In this document: positions 1 to 10,971 of the stretch, piece by piece | Position numbering within the stretch: the stretch's first letter is position 1 | How the letters are laid out: the number at the start of each line of letters is the position of its first letter | Assembly: GCA_001972305.1 (NCBI GenBank) | Contig: BDDD01005728.1 | Location: 1 to 64,000 of the forward strand | Reading direction: 5' to 3' | From: Cephalotus follicularis | Lineage: Eukaryota; Streptophyta; Magnoliopsida; Oxalidales; Cephalotaceae | DNA length: 64,000 nucleotides | Notes under the pieces: model-generated | The model's database searches: none | What the model was told of the DNA's origin: nothing | The model's input: the letters and a program-made list of their open reading frames with translations, nothing else | Made by a program: the position numbers and the translations under genes

Positions 1-370
1 ACTGTTACTCAAAGCGTCGACTCTTTAGCCCTAAGCGTCGACTGTTTGAACTGGTTTAAAACGCAGATAGAAGGGGTCTAAGCGTCGACCATCACTACCA
101 AAGCGTCGGCGCTTTAAGTGGAACTGTCGGCGCTTTAGACAGTTTTCCTTCCCAACACTTAGCTAAAAAAAATTCATCTCGGGGCGCTGCCCCATGAACC
201 CCCGCCCGCTGTTCGGGCAGTGAGACCCCCCGTCCGCTCACCAGGGAGCGGAACCCCCGTACTCCCCGAGCGTAGGGTCATACTACGGGTCCCTTGAAAA
301 ATCTGCCAACCACACAAAAGCAAACATTTTCCATAATTAAATATCTTAAATGGAAATTTGGGTCCTTACA
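1..370 (-). repeat. 3' LTR of GypB1 (partial)
   Basis: Positions 1-105 and 315-370 repeat 5288-5442 essentially without change. The segment between them holds a GC-rich run of small inverted repeats (about 180-285, for example GGGGCGCTGCCCC) that is not present in the other LTR copy. On the minus strand the LTR begins TGTAAGGACCC at 370. Five CGTCGAC-type motifs lie in 1-140. Confidence 0.88.
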
Positions 371-392
371 AAAATTTTGTCCTCAAAATTTG

Positions 393-1560
393 TTATACAT
401 TAGACTTAAAAAGTTGAGGGTATTCTAGTCTTATGGTGTCTTCCAACTCCCATGTGGCTTCTTCAACTTCGTGGTTTCTCCATAACACTTTTACTAACGG
501 AACCGTCTTGGTTCGCAGAACTTGTTCTTTGTAATCCAATATCTCCACTGGTTGTTCGTTGTATGACAAGTCTTCATGCACTTGAATAGGCTCAACTCTT
601 AGAACATGAGATGGGTTGGCCATATATTTCCGTAGTAGCGATACAGGGAATACGTTGTGTACATGAGATAGACTTGGTGGTAAGGCAAGCCTATACGCAA
701 CTTCTCCTATCTTTTCCAAAATCTCATATGGTCCAATGTATCGGGGACTAAGCTTTCCCTTCTTGCCAAACCGCATCACTCCTTTCCATGGTGATACTTT
801 AAGAAAAACGTGATCTCCCACTTCAAACTGTAGCTCTCTCCGTCTCTTGTCCGCATAACTCCTATGTCTACTTTGCGCCGTTAAGAGGCGTTTCTGAATT
901 AGTTTTACTTTTTCGGTAGTTACTTGTACCATTTCTGGTCCCAATAACTTCCGTTCTCCTACCTCTTCCCAACAGATAGGCGTTCGACATCTTCGTCCAT
1001 AGAGAGCCTCAATGGTTCCATCTGTATCCTTGCTTGGAAACTGTTGTTGTAAGCAAACTCAATCAGAGTAACATGCTGCTCCCAATTCCCTTGGAAATAT
1101 ATAACACAAGCACGTAACATGTCTTCCAAAGTCTGTATAGTCCGTTCTGATTGTCCGTCTGTTTGCGGATAATACGCCATGTAGTCTGATGATTTCTTGT
1201 TCATAAATCCTTGCTAGTTGACTCAATGAATGGCTGTCTTTGATTGGTAGAAAATGAGCCGATTTCGTTAAACGATCCACAATCACCCATATTGCATTAT
1301 TCCCTTTAGTGGTCCTTTGAAGTCCTGTCACGAAGTCCATACTGATATGCTCCCACTTCCATTCTGGTATGGAAAGCGACTGTAAGGTTCCTTTCGGCAA
1401 CTAATGTTCAGCTTTCACTTGTTGATAAATAAGACATCTTGACACAAAGTCTGCAATTTCTCTTTTCATATTATTCCACCAATAGAGATCTCGCAAATCT
1501 CTATACATCTTTGTACTTCCAGGGTGTACAGAGAAATTTGAACTATGTGCTTCCATCATT
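393..1560 (-). pseudogene. GypB1 integrase with chromodomain-like C-terminus
   Basis: Read right to left, the region opens with the zinc-binding part of integrase ([17 protein letters not shown], then [11 protein letters not shown]). The catalytic core follows (SIPEWKWEHISMDFVTGL, DRLTKSAHFLP, YYPQTDGQSERTIQTLEDMLRA), then the GPYEILEKIGEVAYRLALPP segment and a chromodomain-like tail (LVKVLWRNHEVEEATWELE). Integrase inserts the cDNA into the genome, and in Tekay-type elements the tail is thought to guide integration to heterochromatin. The tail and core assign the element to the chromoviruses rather than Athila. The region is a fossil. Confidence 0.88.
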
Positions 1561-3128
1561 AGCTCATCTTTCAATTCCGCCTGAGCTGGAACACATAATC
1601 TTGTATCGAATCTCAATACGTCATCGGCTCCAAAGTTGAAGCGCGATACTTTTCCATTCTTTACTCCTTCTGCTATTTCCTTAAATTCCAAGTCCTCAAA
1701 CTGACTTTGCTTTATTCTCTCAACTAGAGAAGGTTGCGCTATGACTTGAAATAGGGAAGCCCCTTCTTCTTGTCTTATCACTTCCAAGTTCATCCGTTGG
1801 AAATCTCTTATCAAATCTTCCTGTGTAGTGATCATCATCGCCAAGTTCCCGGTACTTTTTCGACTCAGGGCGTCTGCCACAACATTCGCTTTACCCGGAT
1901 GGTATTGAATGGTGCAGTCGTAATCTTTGATAAGCTCTAACCATTTCTTTTGCCTCATGTTTAACTCCTTTTGGGTGAAAATATACTTGAGGATTTTGTG
2001 GTCGGTGAAGATTTCACACTTCGCTCCATATAGATAGTGTCTCCAAATCTTCAGCGCGAAGATAACTGCGGCCAATTCCAAATCATGCGTAGGATAATTC
2101 TGTTCATGTGTTTTAAGCTGTCTAGAAGCATAGGCAATCACTTTTCCTTGTTGCATCAGCACACAACCAAGTCCTTTGTGAGATGCATCACTATGCACCA
2201 TAAAACTTTCTGATTCCGTCGGTAATGCTAATATCGGGGCATTCATCAGTCTTTGTTTCAATTTCGAGAAACTCTTCTCGCATTGATCGGACCACTCAAA
2301 TTTTACATTCTTTTGTGTCAACCTTGTGAGTGGGTTCGCAATACGAGAGAAATTCTCAACAAACCTTCGATAATAGCCTGCTAGTCCAAGAAAACTCCGT
2401 ATCTCAGTTACTGAGGTAGGTCTCTGCCATTCTCTTATTGCTTCCATCTTAGCGGGATCCACAGAGATGTCGTCCCTTGTGATTACATGTCCCAAGAAGG
2501 ATACCTCTTCTATCCAAAATTGGCATTTGCTGAACTTAGCGTAGAGCTGCTCCTTCCGCAGTATCTGTAATACACGGGTTAAATGCTCCTCGTGCTCCTT
2601 TCTACTCTTTGAGTATACTAGGATGTCATCAATGAAGACTATAACGAACTGATCCAAAAATTCATTGAAGATCTTGTTCATCAAACTCATAAACACCGCT
2701 GGAGCATTTTTCAATCCAAATGACATTACCAAAAACTCGTAATGTCCATATCTTGTCCGAAAATCAGTTTTCGGTATATCCTCTTTCTTGACTTTCACTT
2801 GATGGTAGCCCGATCGAAGATAAATCTTCGAGAAGTATCGAGAAATCTTGAGCTGGTCAAATAAGTCATCAATCCTTGGTAGTGGGTACTTTTTCTTAAT
2901 GGTGACTTGATTCAACTCTCGGTAGTCTATGCAGAGTCTCATCGTCCCGTCCTTCTTTTTCACAAACAGTACCGGTGCACCCCATGGTGATACACTCGGT
3001 CGGATAAATCCTTTATCCAAAGGCTCTTGTAATTGATTCTTCAACTCTTTCAGCTCAGCTGGTGCCATGCGATAAGGGCTCTTTGAAATAGGAGTTGTTC
3101 CCGGTACCACATCAATAGTAAACTCCAC
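1560..3128 (-). pseudogene. GypB1 reverse transcriptase and RNase H
   Basis: The RT domain comes first on the minus strand ([39 protein letters not shown], then the [11 protein letters not shown] active-site strand, a form of the YxDD box). The thumb region follows ([19 protein letters not shown]). RNase H then shows its acidic residues in order: [17 protein letters not shown] and ADALSRK. The pair copies the element RNA into cDNA in virus-like particles. This is the best-preserved reading in GypB1. It closely resembles the RT of GypC (44015-45574) and GypA2. Confidence 0.92.
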
Positions 3129-3131
3129 TTC

Positions 3132-3722
3132 TCAGTCCGGTGGCATGGCAGGTAAATCTTCAGGAAAAACATCGGTGAACTCGTTAACGACATGTAAATC
3201 TTCTATCATCATCTTGTCTTTATCGGTATCCATCACATAGGCAAGATAGCTTTCACACCCTCTTTCCAATAATCGTTTAGATTGCATCGTCGATATGATC
3301 TTTAAGGATCCACTGACTCTCATGCTTCGGAAAACAAACTCAAGTTGTTCCGATATAGCAAACCTAACTTCCTTCTTAAAACAGTCAACACTAGCATGAT
3401 TCGCTGAAAGCCAATCCATGCCTAGTATGACGTCAAACTTTAGGATTGCTAGAGGTACTAAGTCTACTAGCATCATCCTATGACATAATATTAGGTCACA
3501 AGACTTATATACTTTGTCAGCCACCAAGGTATTACCACTTGGTGTTTCAACAATTAAACCTATTTCCAGATATTGTGATGGGATACTTAAATATCGTGCA
3601 AAAGATAAAGATACAAAGGAATGTGTCACTCCCGTATCAAACAATATATGAGCGGTTTTAGAGCATACGGGAAAGGTACCTGTCACCACATCGTTGGGAC
3701 ATTCTGTCTCATCAGCCATCAT
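3132..3722 (-). pseudogene. GypB1 aspartic protease
   Basis: A retropepsin-type protease region with the catalytic FDTGVTHSF box, followed after about 80 residues by VILGMDWLSANHASVDC, the usual second landmark of Ty3/gypsy proteases. The end (DVFPEDLPAMPPD) is the linker that leads into RT. It would process the gag-pol polyprotein. It sits between the gag zinc knuckle and RT, as expected. Confidence 0.88.
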
Positions 3723-3789
3723 AGCATATGTTCTGGCTGGCGCTCTTTGCTGCTGGGCTCCGCATCCTCCTTGCCCTCTTCTCCTTGAT

Positions 3790-4760
3790 TGGGTGCATTT
3801 GTTTTACATGTGCCCTTCCTGACCACAATTATAACATTTGATTATTTGTTGAATCTGATTCTGTCCTTGCCGACATTCCCAGAATCGATGTCCTTGCTTT
3901 TCGCATCTATAACAAACTCCCTTTCCAATTAGGCATTCCCCACGATGGATCTTTCCACACTGCTGGCAGGGTTTACGGTCTCTTCCCCCGTCAGACCTTC
4001 CTTTCTTGTTACTATTACCAGAGGATTCTCCAGCCTTCCTCTTTCCTTGATGCTGCTCTGTCCGTTTTTGTTGATATTTTTAATTGTCCATTTCTATCCT
4101 TAACGCACTCCTCAAGACCGCTTCGTAAATTTGCAAGTCTTGTGCTATCAATAGCCTTCGAATGTGAGGCTTTAGACCTTGGCAAAACCGATTTGCCCTT
4201 CTCTCTTCAGTTGCTACCATATGAGTTGCATATCGAGATAATCTCAAAAAGTTTGCCTCGTACTGGGCTACAGTTTCTGATTCGCCTTGCTCCAGATGAA
4301 GGAAGTCTTCCTCCATTTTATCCTTCATTGTTTGCGGGAAATATTAGTCCATGAATATTTCCTTAAACCTTCCCCACGTCATTGCTTCTATTTCTTGACG
4401 TGTTTTCGTCCTTTCGATCATATCCCACCATTGGTTTGCCTCTCCTTATAATTTGTATATCAAAAATTCCATCTTTTGATGATCTGTACAATCCAATGCT
4501 CGGAAAACCTTCTCATTTCCATGGATCCATGCTTCGGCCTCCAAAGGATATATTGCTCCCGAAAAGGTTTTAGGATTATGTCTTGCTAATTGCTCCAGGG
4601 TTGTCCTTGTTGGCAAAGGAGCTTGATGATTATTACCATTGTTATTGGCGATAGCCTGAGCCAATTGACTTAACACTGCGGTTAACGAGTTATTTTCTCC
4701 ATTCTCTTATACATTCTCGTTTCTCCTCTGAGCACGGTCTCTTTTTGCGTTAACCATCTA
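3790..4760 (-). pseudogene. GypB1 gag (capsid and zinc knuckle)
   Basis: The minus-strand reading starts near 4755 with a basic, Asn-rich N-terminus (LSQLAQAIANNNGNNHQ). It passes through the Ty3/gypsy gag core (YPLEAEAWIHGNEKVFRALDC, then EDFLHLEQGESETVAQYEANF and NRFCQGLKPHIRRLL) and ends in a nucleocapsid zinc knuckle CYNCGQEGHM near 3810-3840. Gag forms the virus-like particle and binds the RNA. The region is broken like the rest of the element. Confidence 0.82.
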
Positions 4761-5442
4761 GTTAGCATACAAAGTTAGTTCTTAATCCTTAGATAATTCT
4801 ACTCGTGTTAGGTAAAACAATTCTAACACTCAAGATTATACAAAGAACTAACAATTTTTATTTATCTACATGTCCTTTATACACATTTCACACATAGCTA
4901 CATTTACACATATATCACAAAGTTTCTTTATAGCCATTCTAGTGTTCGTCGCTAGAGTTATCATCATCTTTTCTCTTCCTTCTCTTCTTTCTCTCTTTCT
5001 CTCTTCCTTCTCTTCTTTCTCTTTCTCTCTTCCTTCTCTCCTTTCTCCCAAATTTTTCTTCAAATTTTTCTTCTACTGATCACTGCTATTTATAGAAAAT
5101 GTCAAAGCGTCGACGGTTTCTCTCTAAGCGTCGGCGGTTAAGGGTTTTACCCGAGTTTCTCACCTCTATCCCGACTAAAGCGCTGACGCTTTATTACAAA
5201 GCGTCGCCGCTTTTAAGTCTTCGTCAAACGTCAACGTCAACGTCAACTGACCCACCTGACTTTAAAGCGTCGACATTTACCTTAAAGCGTCGACTGTTAC
5301 TCAAAGCGTCGACTCTTTAGCCCTAAGCGTCGACTGTTTGAACTGGTTTAAAACGCAGATAGAAGGGGTCTAAGCGTCGACCATCACAAAAGCAAACATT
5401 TTCCATAATTAAATATCTTAAATGGAAATTTGGGTCCTTACA
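4760..5442 (-). repeat. 5' leader and 5' LTR of GypB1
   Basis: The right end at 5442 (TTACA) matches the left LTR. The LTR/leader boundary is unclear: I place it near 4870, and I could not find the expected initiator-Met primer-binding site next to it. A pyrimidine-rich stretch (about 4970-5046) marks the leader side. Positions 5099-5442 align with 36680-37089 of the solo LTR at 34942-37089, which makes them the same LTR family. Most of that longer solo LTR has no counterpart here. Confidence 0.7.
5102..5386. repeat. CGTCGACG motif cluster in the GypB1 5' LTR
   Basis: About nine units in 285 bp, of the form AAAGCGTCGAC followed by a T-rich end (near 5104, 5126, 5178, 5199, 5265, 5285, 5306, 5325 and 5370). 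Most keep the CpG of TCGA intact. A separate short run, AACGTCAACGTCAACGTCAA, lies at about 5227-5246. Confidence 0.85.
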
Positions 5443-6710
5443 TTCTATAGTCGATGCAAAGCCTCATCGACCCATATTTCTTCTAGACAAATAACACAGG
5501 CGCACCCCACAGAGAAACACTGGGTTTAACAAAACCTTTATCAATCAAGTCTTGCAACTGTAACTTTAGCTCTCGCAACTCAGCAGGAGCCATCCGATAA
5601 GGTGATTTAGAGATAAGAGCCGTTCCAGGAACAAGATCAATTACGAACTCCATACTCCTGTTCGGTGGTAAAGACCCCAAATCATCAGGAAACATGTCGA
5701 GAAATTCACACACAACCGAAATCTCCTCCATACTCAAACCTTTCTCTTTCCTTCGATCAATTACGTAATCCAAGTATCCTTCGTATCCCTTCTCTAGATA
5801 CCTCGATGCTCGAATAAAGGATATGATCCATGTCGAGAACCCTTTGTCTCCCTTGAACTGAAATGTTGTTCCATCGTGTAGACAAAAATCCACCATTTTA
5901 TTATAACAATCCATGCGAGCACGGTGTGCTGATAGACAATCCATCCCCAGTAACATCGAAGTCACGGATAGGCAGTACTATAAAATCTGCATATAAGGAA
6001 ATGCCTGCCATAGACATCCCACAACTCCTATATACTGATTATGTGTATATAGAAGTCCCAGCCGGTGTACTTACATCAAGCATGTATGACATGCAGTCAG
6101 GGGTAACATCTAAGCAAGATGCAAAACGTGCAGATATAAACGAATGCGATGCTCCAGAATCCATCAACACTCTAGAAGAAAAACCATAGATATACAGAGT
6201 ACCTCCAACAACGGAAGTCGACTCTAGAACTTCTGCCTGAGCAAGTATAAAAACTCTACCTTCTGCGACGCCCTTGCTGATGTCCCTCCTCTGTGACGGT
6301 CTCACCACCGCACCACTACTACTTATTAGCCCAGTAGGTTCTATAGCTGAACTCTCCGGACAATCTTTCACTGAATGACCAGGTGCCCCGCAACTCAAGC
6401 ACCATCCATTGTACCTCCAGCAATCTTCCTGTTGGTGGCCTATCCGACCACAATAGAAACAACCTCCGGATCTAGCATTACTCCCCTGGCTAGGAGAACC
6501 TTGTGAAGCTGTCTGCTGAGACTTGCTTTTGGACGACTTCGTTGGAGAACCACCATCTTGCCATTTCGACGATGGTGGTCTGGATTGTGTAGGACTCTGT
6601 TTATTCTGTTGTGCGCGAGCCCTCTCAGCCCGGTCTTCACTGGATATGCTCTCCAGTAATCTTGCCTTCTGAGTAACCTCCACAAAAGTCCCCAGTTCCA
6701 TAGCTCTGAT
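5443..6710 (-). pseudogene. GypA1 protease, start of RT, and gag zinc knuckles
   Basis: Minus-strand remains, from right to left. They open with a low-complexity Ser/Gln/Pro gag linker and two zinc knuckles (CFYCGRIGHQQEDC and CLSCGAPGHSVKDC). The protease box VLMDSGASHSFISARFASC and LGMDCLSAHRARMDC follow, then the RT entry ([20 protein letters not shown]). The region aligns along its length with 31550-32760 of GypA2, so both belong to one family. Two knuckles in tandem is the same arrangement as in GypC. Confidence 0.87.
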
Positions 6711-7340
6711 TGTAATGTCCCGATCCCGAAACATGAGCCGTTACAAGAAACTGGGATGACTTTAACCATAACCCATGCCACAAACTGGTCATATACATTT
6801 CCTTCTCTCATCTTCTCCTTCATATTTTTTTTTAGTACAGCACGAGACCAGAGGACTGGATGTCCATCTGCGCCTCGGCTAACCACTACAGCGGACTGGC
6901 ACCACGCGCCAAGGTCTTGCCTATCCTCTTCCTCCACGGCAGAGGACCAGACCTACAACAACTTGGACATAACATTCACGCATTCACACATACATGATAA
7001 AGCAAAGAGTAGAATGAGACAATCATTTTTATAGTGGTTCAACACAGAAAATTCCTACGTCCACTTCCTCAATCATCCATGAGGTTCCACTAGTATAAAG
7101 TTCATTACAAACAGGGTTACACATCTTAGCAAATACAGAGAATGAAAGGATAACTATACCGGCCATACATGGCAGAGAAGCTGCACCAGACTTCATTCAT
7201 TCAAGGGAGCTATGCCAAACCAGGAGCCACTGCTCAACAAAACCTGAGGACCACTCCAAGTATATATTACGAAGAGGAGCAGAGGACTTCGACGAGCTGA
7301 GAGCCTCAACTCACCATTTCATTAAATCCTCAACGCTGTC

Positions 7341-7490
7341 TTCCAAAACACGCACCGTATCACTTAGACTCGAGGAGAGCACCCACGTGTTCTACATGTG
7401 ATCACTTAACATTGCCTTCCAACATACCAACACGCACCGTGTCACTTAGACCCGAGGAGAGCACCCTCGGGTTCTACACATGATTACTTA
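7341..7490. repeat. Direct duplication, about 90-bp period, in InsE
   Basis: Two imperfect copies share CACGCACCGT, CACTTAGAC, CGAGGAGAGCACCC and a TTCTACA/GATTACTTAACA-type end. They lie between unique AT-rich sequence (6990-7340, no feature seen) and the 36-bp array. Confidence 0.7.
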
Positions 7491-7639
7491 ACACCTTGGT
7501 CTAAGGTTAGAGGAAACACATCCTCCACAGACCTTCTCCTCTGCCCTTCTACAAGGAGTGCTTCTTACCATGATCAACGCATGAAACCCCTAGGCGTCCA
7601 CATACCCTTTTCTCTCTAGGCCCTTCATCACTACCTCTG

Positions 7640-7925
7640 CAATATGCCAGACGACGACCTCTGGAACATGTCAGACAATGTCCTTTGCAACATGTTAGAC
7701 CACAAGTACTGCAAGGTACCGGACCACAAGCCAGACCACAACCTCTGCAAGGTACCAGACAACAAGCCAGACCACAACCTCTGCAAGGTTCCAGATAACA
7801 AGCCAGACCACAACCTCTGCAAGGTGCCAGATAAAAACCCAGACCACAACCTCTGCAAGGTGCTGAATAACAAGCCAGACCACAACCTCTGCAAAGTACC
7901 AGACAACAAGCTCCGCAAGTACCAG
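7640..7925. repeat. 36-bp tandem array in InsE
   Basis: About five good copies of a 36-bp unit (core CCAGACCACAACCTCTGCAA) plus degenerate copies at the left edge. Because the unit is exactly 12 codons, every reading frame through it stays open and yields repeating peptides, for example DHNLCKVPDNKP on the + strand and CRGCGLA-type on the minus strand. I see no start context, domain or conservation that makes any of these a gene. Confidence 0.88.
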
Positions 7926-8149
7926 GCCACACCCACTACAAGGTACCAGATGACAATCACTGCCTACAGAGAAGCCATGCACACCTGCCCACTACAGAGT
8001 ACCAAACCATCCACGGAACAACAGGCCATCCACATATATCAAACCATCAACATATGCCAACCCACTCCCAGCACCAGACCTGGTAGCCCGAGGAGATTCA
8101 CGCCCAAGAAGGCATCTTCAACAAAACACCAGAGAAGCCACTTCGCTCA

Positions 8150-8253
8150 GTCAGCACCCGAGGAGACCACCACACAAGCAAATGCCCGGGGAGACCACCA
8201 CACCAGCAATGCCCGAGGAGAGCATCACACAAGCGATGCCTGAGGAGACCATC
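8150..8253. repeat. 27-28 bp tandem array, left part
   Basis: About four copies of a unit containing CCCGAGGAGACCA and CACACAAGCAATG or CACACCAGCAAATG. The array is cut at 8253 by the solo LTR and continues at 10972. The last unit supplies the CCATC target duplication. Confidence 0.85.
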
Positions 8254-8602
8254 TGTCACACCCCGTTTATAGAACGCGAGAATTAAGGCGGTAAAGGCAA
8301 TTAACATAAAATACAGCTTATGTAAAAACCGTAAAATTAAAACTTTTCCAAAAATAACAGTTCCGGAAGCATAACGAGACATAAGCCGTAAACTCGTAAC
8401 GTGCGTCCCATACCGCACGCTACCCAATTACAGGTCATAAGAGTTAATGGCCCATAAAACAGAGCGTGAATTACAATACAATATAAAATTCCTTCAGATA
8501 CAAAACCATAAATCTCATGGGTTTGATACAAAACAGAAAAGATAACAAGATCAAGAATATAACAGTTGATCTTCGTCCATGTCGACCCAGCAGTCCCCTG
8601 CA

Positions 8603-8648
8603 TCAATTTGTAAAGTAGGGGGTTAGCCTTTGTCCTCACTCGGCTAAG
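8603..8648 (-). promoter_or_regulatory. Conserved LTR block, acceptor-like (copy 1)
   Basis: Minus-strand order: CTTAGCCGAGTGAGGAC, AAAGGCTAACCCCC, TACTTTACA. The same block is found at 14269-14315, 15899-15946, 16833-16880 and 34021-34068, and it is the best-conserved stretch among these LTRs. It resembles a branch-point plus polypyrimidine plus AG intron end, although this copy has lost the AG. The splice interpretation is inference. Confidence 0.55.
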
Positions 8649-8890
8649 ACATAACAGTAATTCGGGATCAACATAATGCATGTCATGATATGAATGCATA
8701 GTTGATGCGGTGCAGTAGAGACCCGGTTTATACATATATGAAAATATATATACGTATAACAGTACAGTAAAATATCGATGCTACATATATAAGAAATATA
8801 TGTATTCAGTAACAGTACAGTAGTAACCCGGCCAGGGCTACGTCAACAATCACAGTAATGTCCGTAAAGGACCAATAAACAGTACAGTAC

Positions 8891-8979
8891 AGTATGTCCA
8901 CATAGGACCACAACAACAGTCAGGATGTCCACATAGGACCACAACAACAGTCAGGATGTCCACATGGGACCACAACAAA
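8891..8979. repeat. 31-bp tandem repeat in the solo LTR
   Basis: Three near-identical copies with core ATGTCCACATAGGACCACAA. In other family A LTRs the same place has one or two diverged copies (for example near 14571), so the expansion is local. Confidence 0.85.
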
Positions 8980-9574
8980 ATTTATAGCGCCGCCAACTCC
9001 TGGCCCCGCGCTACACTCCCACTCTGGTCCCCACTTCGGGCAACCGAGCGAAGCAACAGTACAGTGAGTCACCTAGCCACGCTCCAGGCCCCTAGGTACA
9101 ACCCTACCACTAGTTGGCACTGGCAACCTCCGCCATGCAACTAGTAGCTCAAACACAATCACATAGCAATTCAGAAACAAAACAGTGAATTCAAACAGTA
9201 ACAGTACAGTAAACAGTAACAATCGATTAGATAAACAACAAGCAGTTATTTTCCAAAATGTTTCCGAAAGACAACATTTGAAAATAAACATTTTCAGTAG
9301 AAAATATCAGTAACAGTTGCAGTGGTGTAAATTGTTTATCCATTCGGTCGAAAATACATTATTCATTCAATACATATTTTCATACTCAAAATATATCATT
9401 ATGAGTTCATATATGCATCTCTACATATCAATACTTTAGAAATCATAAACAATACACAAACAGTACATAATCAGGCAGTAAACAGTGCATATGCAATGCA
9501 TACATAGGCTCAAATGCACCCAAACAGGAATCGAGATCGTTTCGTATCATTAGATGAAGAAAACCCAAAACAGT

Positions 9575-9915
9575 AACAAAGGCATCGACGTCTTTCCCAA
9601 AGGCGTCGATGTCTTCTACGTCAGGCATCGATGTCCAAGTCTCAGTGTCAGCGCGTTCTTCCACAAAAGGCGTCGATGTCCATTTCTCACGCGTCGACGT
9701 TCAAGGTTTGGAACCTTTAAAACGACAGCGTATTATTTGATGGGGTCGACGCGTTAAGGTAGGAACCTTAGGCGTCGACGTCTCTTTCGTCAGAATCCAG
9801 TCAGGTAGCCTAGGGCGTCGATGTCTTTCCATAGACGTCTATCCCTTTCAATAAGGAACAAGGCAAAACTACAACGACGTCGATGTTTATTAAAAAGGAG
9901 TCGATGTCATTTTCC
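9575..9915. repeat. CGTCGACG motif cluster, downstream group of the 8254-10971 LTR
   Basis: About nine units in 340 bp. Most are GGCGTCGATGTC or GGCGTCGACGTC, often spaced by CTTTCC-type pyrimidines. Many show GAT for GAC at the last CpG. Confidence 0.82.
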
Positions 9916-10145
9916 ACAGTAGTCGTCTTTTACTTCACGACTTAACAAACAGTGGCCTTATCAATCCATAATCACGCATAATAACAGGTTTTCATGGCAA
10001 GAACCAACATGCAGATACTCAAAACATGTCTAGCATATCATGACATCAATCCAGTAACAATATCATTACAAGAATCATGCATTTTCATACATTCAAAATC
10101 ATAAACCATGCACGATTATCAAACTCGAATTTACAGTATGGCTTT

Positions 10146-10182
10146 CCCCTACCTCTGGCCTCAAGTTAGAAGCCGAAAGTCC
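10146..10182 (-). promoter_or_regulatory. Conserved LTR block, donor-like (copy 1)
   Basis: The minus strand reads GGCTTCTAACTTGAGGCC, then AGAGGTAGGGG. The block recurs at 26186-26222, 28042-28080, 37660-37697 and 38725-38762. AGAG/GTAGGG resembles a splice donor and lies about 1.5 kb before the acceptor-like block. Confidence 0.5.
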
Positions 10183-10644
10183 TCCTCTTTTAGTTTCCAA
10201 ACAGGTCACAGCAGCCCCTCTAGGTCCGTCCCGTAGCTGCACCAGTGGTTCCAAGCTCCAAGCTCCAAGCTCAACGATGGTGGAAACATTTTCTTTCTTT
10301 CTTCTGGTGTTATAAAACGAGAGAGATAAGTGGGGAGGGTTATTCTTATGCAGATGCCTCCCCCCCGACATTCTTCTCCTGGCAGTTAATGGCCACATTC
10401 ATATTCTCTCCCACATTCCTTCTTTCTGTATTTCTTTTTGTCTTCTCTAACCTTTTTCCTTGCAGGTTGCATGTGAGGGTGGTAATCCCTTGCATGTTCC
10501 TTGTGAGGACATGTTCTGAGCATTCCTGGCAACACACCGACATGCACAACACGTCACAAGGCACTTGAAAAGGCGTTTGGTAAAGCCCCCAAGATCCCCT
10601 TGCATGTTACTCTGCCAGCGAAGAAGCACGACAGAAATTCTTTA

Positions 10645-10802
10645 AAAGGCGTCAACGTCTTCACTTGGACGTCGATGTCTTTTATATTTTTTGTAAGAAG
10701 GTGTCGATGCCTTCTCCCAAAGTCGATGAGCATGCCACGCATCCACGCGCACCTCAATCCCCAAAGGCGTCGACGTCTTTCCCAAAGGCGTCGATGTCTT
10801 TG
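10645..10802. repeat. CGTCGACG motif cluster, upstream group of the 8254-10971 LTR
   Basis: About six units, including GGCGTCGACGTCTTTCC followed directly by a GGCGTCGATGTCTTT copy (about 10764-10800). It lies 170-330 bp from the 5' end of the LTR in sense orientation. Confidence 0.82.
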
Positions 10803-10971
10803 TCCCAAAACAGTGCCGTTTCAAGCTTTAACATACTCATTCCATTTCCAAAGCCATAAATAGGGTTTGCAATCATCCTTTGAGCTCAAAAACTCAACAT
10901 ACTCATAAAATCAAGTTTAAGATTACATCATAAATCGAAATATTACACTCAGGAGAATACCGGGCGTTACA

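Larger units (their letters stand above)
1..5442 (-). mobile_element. GypB1: Ty3/gypsy Tekay/Del-type LTR retrotransposon, left end cut by the window
   Basis: Minus-strand element with gag, protease, RT, RNase H, integrase and a chromodomain-like tail in the order expected of plant chromoviruses. Part of the 3' LTR (1-370) and a 5' LTR ending at 5442 with TTACA bracket it. It lies inside the RT region of GypA1: sequence right of 5442 continues the pol reading that aligns with GypA2 near 31550. The expected 5-bp target duplication on the right is TTCTA (5443-5447); its partner is outside the window. The LTR copies are identical by eye over the roughly 150 bp that can be compared, so it is probably the youngest full element here. 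The coding region is broken, with about five or six breaks. Confidence 0.9.
8254..10971 (-). mobile_element. Solo LTR of family A inside the InsE array
   Basis: A 2718-bp sequence starting TGTCACACCCCG and ending CGGGCGTTACA, flanked by CCATC on both sides (8249-8253 and 10972-10976). It carries no internal domains. Its ends and conserved blocks match the LTRs of GypA1 and GypA2, so it is what remains after LTR-LTR recombination removed an element. It gives the full LTR length of the family. On the minus strand a TATA-like TTTTATAA (about 10306-10316) precedes the donor-like block, so the core promoter may sit there. Confidence 0.92.

Noticed and set aside
4866-5063. Lys/Glu/Arg-rich minus-strand frame in the GypB1 leader
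   Set aside because: It is a product of the pyrimidine-rich leader tract, with no start context or homology.
5102-5386. Regularly recurring GTCGAC motifs considered as a CRISPR-like array
   Set aside because: Units are short palindromes of 10-16 bp with variable spacing and degenerate sequence, in plant LTRs; there are no uniform repeats, spacers or cas genes.
7644-8243. A 199-residue + strand frame with 12-residue repeats (DHNLCKVPDNKP)
   Set aside because: The unit is 36 bp, so all frames on both strands stay open. There is no promoter or start context, no domain, and the frame runs into an unrelated tandem array.
10099-10630. Several overlapping frames near the family A LTR promoter region
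   Set aside because: They overlap each other on both strands and are not shared by the other family A LTRs.
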